Assembly (NCBI GenBank): GCA_025084515.1
Contig: JAJAGP010000017.1
Span: 1,143,713-1,207,712, forward strand
Direction of reading: 5' to 3'
Length of the DNA: 64,000 nucleotides
Origin: Ancistrus triradiatus
Lineage: Eukaryota; Chordata; Actinopteri; Siluriformes; Loricariidae
Below the pieces are notes generated by a model, which did not search any database, was not told the DNA's origin, and worked only from the letters and a program-made list of their open reading frames with translations. The position numbers and the translations under genes were made by a program. Shown in pieces: positions 1 through 11,800 of the stretch (positions are counted from its first letter, which is position 1; each line of letters starts with the position of its first letter).

Positions 1-1324
1 TACAGTGGTGTGAAAAAGTGTTTGCCCCCTTTCTGATTTCTTATTTTTTTGCATGTTTGTCACATTTTTCAGAACTTCAAACCAAATTAAATATTAGTCA
101 AAGACAACACAAGTAAAAACAAAAGTAGTTTTTAAATGAAGGCATTTATTATTAAGGGACAAAAAAATCCAAACGTACATGGCCCTGTGTGAAAAAGTGA
201 TTCACAAATGGCGACGACATGGAACAGTGGTGGACCTTCCCAGGAGTGGCCGGCCGACCAAAATTACCCCAAGAGTGCAGCGACGACTCATCCAAGAGGT
301 CACAAAAGACCCCACAACAACATCCAAAGAACTGCAGGCCCACTTGCCCCAGTTAAGATCAGTGTTCATGCCTCCACCATAAGAAAGACACTGGGCAAAA
401 ATGGCCTGCATGGCAGAGTATCAAGACAAAAACCACTGCCGAGCAAAAAGAACATTTAAGCTCGTCTCAATTTTTCCAAAACACACCTTGATGATCCCCA
501 AGACTTTTGAGAAAACATTCTGTGGACTGACGAGACAAAAGCTGAACTGTGTCCCATTGGTGTGTGTCCCATTACATCTGGCGTAAAAGTAACACAGCAT
601 TTCAGAAAAAGAACATTACACCAACAGTAAAATATGGTGGCGGTAGTGTGATGGTCTGGGGCTGTTTTGCTGCTTCAGGACCTGGAAAACTTAAATTTTT
701 CATAAATGGAACTATGAATTCTGCTGTCTACCAAAAAATCCTGAAAGAGAATGTCCGGCCATCTGTTCATGATCCCGAGCTGAAACAAACTTGGGTTCTG
801 CAGCAGGACAATGATCCAAAACACACCAGCAAGTCCAGCTCTGAATGGCTGAAGAAAAACAAAATGAAGACTTTGGAGTGGCCTAGTCAAAGTTCTGACC
901 TGAATCCTATTGAGATGCTGTGGCATGACCTTAAAAAGGCTGTTCATGCTTGAAAACCCTCCAATGTGGCTGAATTACAACAATTCTGCAAAGATGAGTG
1001 GGCAACATTCCTCCACAACGCTGTAAAAGACTCATTGCAAGTTATCGCAAACGCTTGGTTGCAGTTGTTGCTGCTAAGGGTGGCCCAACTAGTTATTTAG
1101 GTTTAGGGGGCAATCACTTTTTCACACAGAGCCATGTAGGTTTGGATTTTTTTTCCCCTTAATAATAAACACCTTCATTTAAAAACTGCATTTTGTGTTT
1201 ACTTGTGTTCTCTTTGACTAATATTTAAATTGGTTTGATGTTCCGAAACGCTTCAGTGTGATAAACATGCAAAAAAAAAAAAAAGGAAATCAGGAAGGGG
1301 GCAAACACTTTTCACACCACTGTA
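1..1324 (+). mobile_element. Tc1/mariner element, family A, copy 1 (dead)
   Basis: Inverted ends CAGTGGTGTGAAAAAGTGTT and its complement, each next to a TA. Remnants of a DDE transposase run on the plus strand: DETK near 530, LQQDNDPKHTSKS near 800-840 and LNPIEMLW near 900. The N-terminal DNA-binding part is mostly deleted and several frameshifts and stops break the frame. Confidence 0.9.
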
Positions 1325-1741
1325 TGAGATTTGCTTTGTTATTAAGTTCTGTAGGTCTGGTAATGCATAGCTAATGAGTAATAAAACATAACCTAGATGG
1401 CAAATACTGACATAAGACACTTGACATGTTTTAAAGATGCAGTATTATGTATAAATGCTTTAAAGAAAATGTTAATTAGCCTAAATAATCTTCAGCAAGT
1501 TGCAGTATATTTCACTCTTTTGATCCTGCTGCAGTTACTGTGCTAAAATTAAATTCAGTAGTTAAATAAATATATGAATTGTTCTAAAGTTTATATTTTT
1601 TAATATTTTGAGTACAATGTTTTGAATAATTTATGAATACCATTTTCTGGAAAGAGAGACCAGCCCTTAGGTACTTTGATATGGTCCAATCTTGCCCATT
1701 TTGAAAACCTAATACTAGTTCTAATCATGCTAATTGCAGGT
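1325..1741. other. unassigned AT-rich sequence
   Basis: No exon, transposon end or repeat family that I can recognise between the Tc1 element and the SINE. Confidence 0.5.
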
Positions 1742-2415
1742 TGGGCGGCCTGGTGGCGCAGTGGTTAGCGCCTTCACCTCGCAGCTCCAGAGACCCAGTT
1801 ACTCCTCCTGGCATGGCGACTGCATGTATGGAGTTTGCATGTTCTTCCCCCATCTTAGTGGGTTTCCTCCAGGTACTCCGGTTTTCTCCCACATTCCAAA
1901 GACACAGAGTACAGTGCAAAAGTTTTAGGCCACCATTAGATGTGTTGTTTTTGTAACGGTATAATGACCAAATATTTTTTGCTCTCTCCATAATACTCTT
2001 TTCCACTGATCTTCATTCAAATATTTGTCAGCTTTAGCATATCTTAGCCTTTTCACCCTGTTCCACTTCCAAAAGAAAGTGGTTCCTTGGCTGCTACCCT
2101 TGCAAAAAGACCATTCTTCGTCAAGCTTCTTCTGACTGCAGAAGGGTCAACTTGGTATCCCAAATCAAGCTGCCAGATGCTGCTATTGCTCAAGTGTAAG
2201 GGGAGGTCACACTAAATACTTGCCACTGTAGCCCTTAGAAGCTGTTTCTTCTTCCTTTTTTTCAGTTTTTTTTAATAATGCATACAAATGTCCTGTATTT
2301 TCAGGAGGCATTCTAATAAAGAAACTGATAAATAATTATACATGACCATTATACCATTAAAACACTGGTATATCTAATCTAAGTCAGATGGCATCTCTAA
2401 ACTACCCCAGTGTGA
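1742..2415 (+). mobile_element. tRNA-derived SINE type 1, interrupted by a MITE
   Basis: The head GGCGGCCTGGTGGCGCAGTG resembles a tRNA A box, followed by the shared body (GGAGTTTGCATGTTC). The SINE breaks off at CCAAAGACACAG (1907) and resumes near 2383 with GGCATCTCTAAACTACCCC. The sequence between is a separate MITE (1910 to about 2378). Confidence 0.7.
1910..2378 (+). mobile_element. nonautonomous DNA transposon, family M, copy 1
   Basis: Starts TACAGTGCAAAAGTTTTAGG and shares its body with copies at 25282 and 41104 (ACCATTAGAT..TTGTTGTTTTTG; GGAGGTCACACTAAATACTT). The right inverted end has been lost. It sits inside a type 1 SINE. Confidence 0.65.
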
Positions 2416-2419
2416 CGTT

Positions 2420-2730
2420 GTATCCATGTGGACTGATTTGAATCAAACTAGTTGTGCCGATTCCCTGTTTCAGAGGGTTGTTGAGGGCAACCGCCATTTT
2501 TAAATATACCACTAAACCAGTAGCCATAGAAACAACAGACCAGGCTTTACTGAGCCTATATATGACAAAGGAAACAACGCAATTTTGAGTCTCACAGCTT
2601 CCGTCACTTCAGTGCTGCTACTGGCGGTGAAATTGAACACCAAAAAGGCCCTGGAAGGAACGGGAATTCCATGGGGGAAGATCCTCCCAAATCAGTCCCT
2701 AGAACTGTTTGGTGCACAAGCACCTACTCA
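2420..2730. repeat. unnamed dispersed repeat, copy 1
   Basis: The region around GCAACCGCCATTTTTAAA, TAGCCATAGAAACAACAGA and AACTGTTTGGTGCACAAGCA has clear counterparts in the same order at 50710-51140. No coding capacity or obvious ends. It abuts the last macf1 exon of the window. Confidence 0.55.
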
Positions 2731-2731
2731 C

Positions 2732-2865
2732 TGACCTATGTCGTTGAGCTGTTGCTTCCATGTGTCTGCTTCAGGAGAATCTGGATGATTTGTTATCAGC
2801 TGCTTCAGGGTGTTCTTCAGCTCCTCCACCTTCCCTGATTGCTCTGCAAGTTCCGACAGCAACGC
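2732..2865 (-). CDS. macf1: macf1 window exon 39 (rod; last in window)
   Basis: 134 bp, phase 0 to 2, ALLSELAEQSGKVEELKNTL then LITNHPDSPEADTWKQQLND. Acceptor CTGCCATCCAG, donor CA|GTGAGT. The next exon lies before position 1. Confidence 0.92.
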
Positions 2866-5800
2866 CTGGATGGCAGAGATATGACAAGGTCATTTCCTTG
2901 ATTATGCAACAGATGGAATGACAAAACAACGAGAAAGCTCGTGTTCAGATTCTGCTGCATAGCATGAGATCAACACAACCGTCTAATTACTCCAAATGCA
3001 CTGATAAGAGATGTGTTTAAAAACAACAGTCACAGTTCACCTTGTTCTGCTGAGCCTGAGCACGCACCACCTCAGGCCGGGAAGGTGAGGCGGTCTGGCC
3101 CTGTGTCAGGTTGTGCTCCCGAGGAGCCAGCCACTGCAGCAGGGCCTCAGAGTCTTGCCTGGCCTTCTGGCACAGTTCCAGAGATGCCTGCTGCTTGCTT
3201 TGCCTCCCCTGGAGATCCGCACCCAGCTGCTCATACCTGCTGTTCACATCTGCCACTACCACTTGGATCTCAGTCAGGTCTGAGAAGAGAGACAAAGGGT
3301 GGACACAACGGAAACACTCACTATCGCATTCTTTTGGAGACTGATGGAAAGTGAACTGTAGTCGTATATGGAAGTTGGTATAGTTGCTTAATATGTGACA
3401 ATCAGGGCAAATGCACAAAGACAAAAGCAGACAGACATTTAAAGCACACTGACTGACAGAAATGAACCGATGGGACACTGGTTTTAGACTTGTCATGATG
3501 AATCAATAGGAAGCTGGTAAGAGCGTGTGTATGACGGCATACAGAAGAGTGTGAATGAAGTCCTGAATGACAGTGCATTAGTGGGAGCTCACCTCTGCAG
3601 GTGTGTATGCCATTGAGACTGCTGGAGCCACCGGCACCATTGAGCGAGGGAACACCTGGGAGAGAGACACACACTCAGCTACACGCATGCATGACACTAC
3701 AAACATACAAGCACTTGTACACATAGGGCTTCGACCAGATTAGAGACATAAACACAAACAAGCCCAACACAGACCAGGACACTAAAGCAGACAAATAAAA
3801 CTAGAAATAATTAGGTCAAATATTTGAAGACCTAAGAAATTACACAAACAATCCAGACAATTACCCTCTTAAGCCTGTCACAATCGTGAAACTTCAGCTG
3901 ACGATTTGTTGCCATATAAATATTTGCGATTAATGATTTTATTGTCGGTTAAGTGCCTAGTGACCGAACAGCCATCTTGCTTATTAGTCATGTTTGATTC
4001 GCAAGTAATACTGATTACTGTCAAAATGACGCACTGCATGTGCGTGCACCCAAATATACAAAAATAAAAAGAGATGACAAAAGTGAAAATATCAGCAAAA
4101 AACTCATTCTGCTTACAAAGATGCCAAAAACAAAGAATTAACTACATAGCTAACTAATGCTAGTGCTACCCTTACAGCACCAAGTCAGAAGTCCAAACTT
4201 TTTTCTTTACGTCTCAATGAATGCATTTACTGGAAGCCCTACATAATTGCAATAATTTACATTTACAGCATTTAGCAGACGCCCTTATCCAGAGCGACTT
4301 ACAATTGATACAATCTTACAATCCAAGCAATTGTGGGTTAAGTGTCTTGCTCAAGAACCCAACAGTGGCAGCTTGGCAGAGGTGGGATTTGAACCCTGAA
4401 CTTCTGGTCCAGAGTCCAGTATCTTAACCGCTAGGCTACCACGGTCCAATTTAAATAAATTGCAATCATCTTAAATTAATAATCTTCAATTAAATGATTA
4501 TCTTAAATAATTACAACTACATATACATTTATGTCATTTAGCAGAAGCTCTTATCCAGAGCGACTTACAGTTGATAGAGTCTTGCAATTGTGGGTTAAGG
4601 GCTTTGCTCAAGTACCCAACAGTGGCAGCTTGGCAGAGGTGGGATTTGAACCCTGAACTTCTGGTCCATAATCCAGTATCTTAACCACTAGACTAGCACA
4701 GTCTAGTGTGACATCCCTATAACCTCCTAAAGAGTGTACGGATCATGGTAACCATGCTATTAAGACAAGGTAGCCTATTTTAGAATGACAATGAGTTCTT
4801 GTGTCTATATATTTTTGATTGGCTGATAAGTGTAAACTAATAAGTCTGACAAAAACTAGTGGAAGCTGCACTTAACTGGCATCGGTGGCATTTTGGCAGT
4901 GCTGTACATGGTATTAATGATACTCGAGTACAACAAACAGGCAGGCCATGGCTATGCTCTTTAGTCTTCCTTCACGAAGACATGTATAAATCAGCCTTGC
5001 CAAGTTCAGGGTAAGTCAGCATATATGTTTGTACAGTTTGGTATCGCTAAAAATACACTCACCAGTCATTTCATTAGGTTAATAAAAGATGCATACATAT
5101 ACATAACTGATAAAGTACATACACAGATCAGCCAAGACATTAAAATCATGAATAGGCTGAATAACAAACAACAATCCCTCTACAACAGCACATTTTAAGC
5201 TCTGGCATATGTTACATGGTAAGCAAACAATTCTCATAGTCGATGTGTTGGATGTGGAAGAAATGTTCAAGAGTAAAAGCCTGAGCAACTTCAACAAGGG
5301 ACAATCTTTATGGTGAGATGACTGGGAGCATCTCCTAAACAACAAGGCTTGTGGAGTGCAGTAGTGACTACATACCAACAATGGTCTGAATGGAAAGAAT
5401 AGCTAATGCGGTCTGTTTAAGGCTGGTTACAGGAAGAATGAGTCACAACACACAGGGCAGTGCCCCCTGCTGAGTGCTCACCATGCTAACCCCTATCCAC
5501 TGTCAAAAGTGCTTATATTGGGTGAACAAGTCACAATGGACTGGGTCAGAGTATCAACTAAACAACAAGGCTTATGGGGTGCTCCCAGTCAGCAGTGGTC
5601 AGAGGAGGGACAAACCACTAACCAGTGACCGGGTGTTGGCGTCCAAGTAGATGGGCAAGAGTACAACATTATATCCCGTTTTGTACAGATGGACACAAGG
5701 GCTACTGTGGTACAGTTACAGAAATGATTAATGTGTTTTACATGCTGCTGATTGGTGGGCTGCTTAGTCGCTGATCAGTCAGGGTGCTCAGCATGCTAAC

Positions 5801-8800
5801 CCCCGTCCACCGTCAAGAGTGCCTATATCGGGCACACAAGTTAGAACTGGACCTGCAGCCATTGATTGCAATTCCAAATGTCTATCATATGAATCGATGT
5901 GCTGTAACACGTTGGGGCCGCAGTTACTGTACTGACGCCATTAAAGACGGCGGGTACGTTTCACTCCATATGGAGTGGATCAATCATTTTTAGTATCATT
6001 CTTGTGTCCTGTGAAACTATACTCATTGACAAATAAATAATGCACCCAGATATGAATGTTTCTCAGGCAGATGTAAATGATTACAGGTGTGGTCTGATTA
6101 GACACTGGGTCCTGTCACATGAGGACATAAAAGTGCTTCCCCTACTGCCCTATATAATGCTCTCAGAGGCTACTTTTGGGTAGTGTAGCTCTTGGTGAGA
6201 GATGGTTGACTGCTAGACATGCCTCTACCACGCACTCAAAGACATTTTGTCCAGCTGACAAAATGACAGGGGGCACATCATTGGAACAAGAGAAAAAGGA
6301 TGGTGGTTTCGATGAACTGCCCACCATCTTGGTCGCTCTGACCTAGCTGTTAGGTGGTATTGGAAGCAGTGGTTCTGTGAGGGCACGTACCCATGGCATT
6401 GTTCTGCCGACAAGAATGAGCAAATCCAACAGTTTCATTTTCCACCATCATTTTCCAGGTGGGACCTTCAGTTCACATCCCTGTCTCTACCTGGACCATT
6501 TTCAGGCACTTTCAGCAGAAGGAAATTTGTTGTCACGACACCCATTATCTATCCTGCCATTGACAACCAGGTATCATCACTTTTGTTTGCACTGGTGTCA
6601 TGAACGAGAAACCTGAACTAGAACCGTATCATCTTTAGTGACAAAAACCATGTTGTTTGGAATCCGATGAAGGTCGGGTTTGAATATGAAGGCCTAATGG
6701 TGAGCACTTCAATCCTGCCTTTGCTGTGGAGCGACACGCTGCCCCAGCTGCAGGTGTGATGATCTGGGGAGCCAACGCTTTCAACAGTTGGTCACGCTTA
6801 GTAGTGATGCGAGGGACACTAACAACTCAGCAATATGTAAAGGACATCCTGTGGCCACATGTGTTGTCTCTCATGGTAGGGCTTCCATCTGCAGTTTTTC
6901 AGCAACATAATGCTCGCCCACACACAGCAAGGGATTTCCAGGAATGTCTCTGCCAGATTCCAGCACATCCTGACCGATCTATAGATTTATTGCCAATCGA
7001 TCATTTACGAAATCAGCTGGGTTGCCAGCTTCAGCAACCTACTAGTGTGCAGGATCTGCAGGCCCAGCTGCAATATCTGTGGGCAAATGTGCCATACGAT
7101 ACCATACTGAACCAGTACGCTTTCATGCCCAACCGGATCTCATCTTGTATCCAGGCTTGAAACGACCTAGCAGGGTAACTAGAGCCTCCTTTTCAATTCC
7201 ATTTCAGGACCGTTTCCCAGAAATAAACGCATATCCTTCCGCGCTAATATTATAATCCCTTACACGTCATCATGTTTACACAAATGAAATTTCATTCGAT
7301 CTCAACAACTCCTCCTCTTTGTGCATTCTATTTTGTCAACGAGTGTACATGCCAGGCGGCACAGTAGTATAGTGGTTAGCACTGTCGCCTCACAGCTCCG
7401 AGACCCCCGGTTCGATCCTGACCCTGGGCTCCGCCTGTGTGGAGTTTGCATGTTCTCTCCATGTATGTGTGGGTTTCCTCCCACATTTCAAAGACGTGTG
7501 TTAGGGAATTCTGGTGTTTCCAATGTGCCCCTTAGTGTGTGAGTGTGCTCTGTGATGGATTGGCACCCTGTCTAGGGTTGTTCCTGCCTTGTGCTCTGTG
7601 TTGCCGGCTGTCCAACAGCTTTCCCGCAACCCTAACTAGGATAGGTGGATAAGAAAATGAATGAATGTACATGCCCTCATTGAATGGCACGATCATATAA
7701 CCATCCACAGCCTTGCAGACGACCACTGCCTGCGATTACTCCTTCCACAAAAAGACAGATTCTTCTTTCTAAATAAACACAGTTTCTTGCACAACCCTTT
7801 CAGTCTGCTCATAACAATCTGATTCTGATGTGGCAGGAGACTCGGTATTTCTTTGTTCATAAAGCCTACAAGAAAGTATTAAAACCTTTATGTAATCTAC
7901 TACATTTTAACAAACTATTAAATCCTCTATGTCACTCATTTTCACAGGCTACGGCATAATTTCAGCATTTTGACTTTATTCTCGCAATACTACGACTATA
8001 TTCTTGAAATACTACAACTATTCTTGACATACTGATTCATTCTTGAAATCCAACATATTTTTTCAATCAGTGGCACTAAATCGCTGTCATATAATGAATA
8101 ATGTTCTGCTGGGAAACCCTGGGATAGAGCATTCATACGGATGCTAATTTGACACGTAATACCTACCCTAAACATTGTTACGGGCCAAGTGGTTTTAATA
8201 TTTTGGCTGTTCAGTATATATGTAGCCACCACTGTTTACGTTACTATTCTGCCATGCTTTCCCTCACCCACAATTACTAAACTTGCGGTTGTTAGTACAA
8301 GCTGTGGGACATTGTCATTTACAAAGTAAGCAGTGGGAAAATCCCCAGATAAAGATCTCACACCAAAATATTAGAGTAAGCCAACGAAAACAAATTACAT
8401 TATTAAAATTAAGAAAAAACACTTACGAAATAAACTGTTAAACAAACAAGTCTGTGCTTGGCACATGGGTTAAAAAGGTTAACCTCTTTTCATTTACAAA
8501 ATCCACAAAATGTGAGCAGGGGTACCAAAACTGTACAGTACTCTTACCAGTCTTACTGTCTGGAGCGGTGATACTGATGATCAGGCTCTCTAGCTCCGAG
8601 CTGCTCTTGTTTAACTCTTGAACTCTGCTACCCTGAGACTCCCACTCACTGCGCAGGTCCTTAAAGCAAATCAAGAACAGCTTTCAACTTCACAGTTCTC
8701 CAAGGTGCAGATCGTCACTCAGTATCACTTTCCGTTGACAGGCTTACCTTGAGCTGCTGCACCCTCCTCTGCAGGCCCTCTGTGTTAAGGCTGGGCTCTT

Positions 8801-11800
8801 TAGCCGGCAGCTGCTCCTGTGCTGTTTGGAGCCACCTGAGGAGGGACCCGGAAAGAGAACGGAACTGCCCCAGCTGCAGGTCACAGCTCTGGATGGCATT
8901 CAGTCTGCAGATGGATTGAATACAGAATCAGGTCAGATTACACAAGCCGAGCATGAACGGAGAAAGTGTGGTGTTAGTGGGAGAACTGGAGTTCAAATAT
9001 CTTCAAAGATTTTCTAGAATCCCTTAAGATACGTCTTCCAGGCCACAGCTATAAAACTTCCAAAAGAAGCTCACTCAGCTGGCCAGACTACAGCAGTCTT
9101 GTACTCTGCTATTACAGTATGGGTAGTATTTTAAATCATGGCGCCAGGACAGGTCTTTGTGGGAGACGCCACACAGAGCAAATATTCCCCTCAATCTCTT
9201 ACAATAACAGCACACCCACTGTACTGTTAGCTACAGAAACAATGAAAGGACAGTGACTATAATCATAGTCCTTACACAAGGAACAAACTCGATTCTGGTA
9301 TTTCTAACACAAGCACCTCTGAACAAGACCGGCAGTGCTGCATATTTGGACGAGTCCAACACTATGCACTCAAAGTAAATTATTTGCTGTTTTACCTCAT
9401 GTGTGGAGACTTTCTAAACATAAGTGATAACCCTAAGTAAAATCTATTGAGGGACCTCTATCTGTGCTATATACAGTGGTGCTTGAAAGTTTGTGAACCC
9501 TTTAGAATTTTCTATATTTCTGCATAAATATGACCTAAAACATCATCAGATTTTCACACAAGTCCTAAAAGTAGACAAAGAGAACCCAGTTACACAAATG
9601 AGACAAAAATATTATACTTGTTCAGTTATTTATTGAGCAAAATGATCCAGCATTACATATTAGTGAGTGGCAAAAGTATGTGAACCTTTGCTTTCAGTAT
9701 CAGGTGTGACCCCCCTGTGCAGCAATAACTGCAACTAAGCATTTCCTGTAGCTGTTGATCAGTCCTGCACACCGGCTTGGAGGAATTTTATCCCATTCTT
9801 GGACTTTGACTTGGCCATTCCAAAACATGAACTTTATTCTTCTTTAACCATTCTTTGGTAGAACGACTTGTGTGCTTAAGGTCTTGCTGCATGACCCCAC
9901 CTTCTCTTGAGATTCAGTTCATGGACAGACATCCTGACATTTTTCTTTAGAATTCTCTGATATAATTCAGAATTCATTGTTCCATCAATGATGGCAGCCG
10001 TCCTCACCCAGATGCAGCAAAACAGACCCAAAGCATGATACTACCACCACCATGTATCACAGATGGGATAAGGTTCTTATGCTGGAATGCAGTGTTTTCC
10101 TTTCTCCAAACATAACACTTCTCTTTTAAACCAAAAAGTTCTATTTTGGTCTCATCCGTCTACATAACATTCTTCCAGTAGCCTTCTGGCTTGTCCACGT
10201 GATCTTTAGCAAACTACAGACGAGCAGCAATGTTCTTTTTGGAGAGCAGTGGCTTCAGTTGCTTAGATGTTACCCTGGGGTCCTTTGTGACCTCGCCAAC
10301 TATTACAGACCTTGCTCTTGGAGTGATCTTTGTTGGTCGACCATTCCTGGGGAGGGTAACAATGGTCTAGAATTTCCTCCATTTGAATACATTCTGTCCG
10401 ACTGTGGATTGGTGGAGCCCAAACTCTTTAGAGATGGTTTTATAACCTTTTCCAGCCTGATGAGCATCAACAACTCCTCTTCTGAGGTCCTCAGACTTTG
10501 ATAGATCCCTTTAACTAAAACAGGGTGCCCACTCACACCTGACTGTCATCCCATTGATTGAAAACACCTGACTTCACCTTCAAATTAACTGCTAATCCTA
10601 GAGGTTCACATACTTTTGCCACTCATTAATATGTAATAGTGGATCATTTTCATTTGTTTAACTGGGTTCGCTATCTACTTTTAGGACTTGTGTGAAAATC
10701 TGATGATGTTTTAGATCAGATTTATGCAGAAATAAAGAACATTCTAAAGGGTTCTCAAACTTTCAATTCAAATTTATAAGAGAAATTCCATAAACTAGAA
10801 GTCTTTCATTATTACATTATTATTTTCATTATACAGAACATACTTCTCATTGACACTGGCTTCCAGTCTGCCAAAGTCTTCAGACACTTCTTTGGTTGAA
10901 TCCACAAGGCTTTGTGTACTGGCAAATACCCTGGATTGGCTCAGGTCTGTTCCAAGTTCCACAAATGACTTCAACTGACTTGATTCCTGAATAAGTTCTG
11001 ATTTCACCTCCTAAAAGTAAAGCATAATAATTTAAACGTCAGATCTTTATTTTTTTTTAAAAGTTCCTCGCTTTGGGCACCATAGCTACTGTTTGAAGGT
11101 GATCCTGTTTTTTTTTACCTCTATGGTGTGCTTATAATCATCCACACTGTGGTCTGGCAGGCCCCCAAGGTTCACAACTCTCTCTCGGTTCTGTGTGAAG
11201 CTGCGCAGGTCAGAGTCTAGACGCTCAAATCCCTCCAGTTTGAGCAGAACTCCACGCAGTTCACCCTCTTTTTCAGCCTGCTTATTCTGAGCCGCAGTGT
11301 AGCACTGGCACAGGTCCTGCAGTGCCCCCTGTAGTCCAGAGGCTGTTGATGCATCCGATTTCAGCAGCTTAGACACGGAGTCACGAGTGGCATCCACGCT
11401 GCCTTGCCTTGATACCAACTCTTGCCGTAGTTTCTGTTAGAAAATTAGATAAAGATGAATGACACAACACTCTGGGATTAAGGAAACCTCCCGATGTACT
11501 TAACTCATCACCCTGTATGCACAGTACAGCGGAGATCAAAAGTCTGAGACCACCAGTTATTTCGCAATATAATACAATGTTTATCATTACACATGCGCAC
11601 ACACTTGTTTACAAGTCAGTCTTGCCTGGACCAATATGGCGGCTGTGTTGACGTATCGCAGCAATGGGCTGAAGCTGCTAAATGTCTATTGTGAAGCCAT
11701 GCATTCTGTTTAGTTTACCAATTCTTCTCTACAGATATTTACATTGCACAGATAACAGTGCCCTCTAGTGGATCAGCTCCAAAATTACAATGGAGTACAC

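Noticed and set aside
7354..7430. tRNA-like A and B boxes (GGTTCGATCC) suggesting a tRNA gene
   Set aside because: No cloverleaf, anticodon arm or terminator, and the same head is followed by a shared SINE body at several sites.
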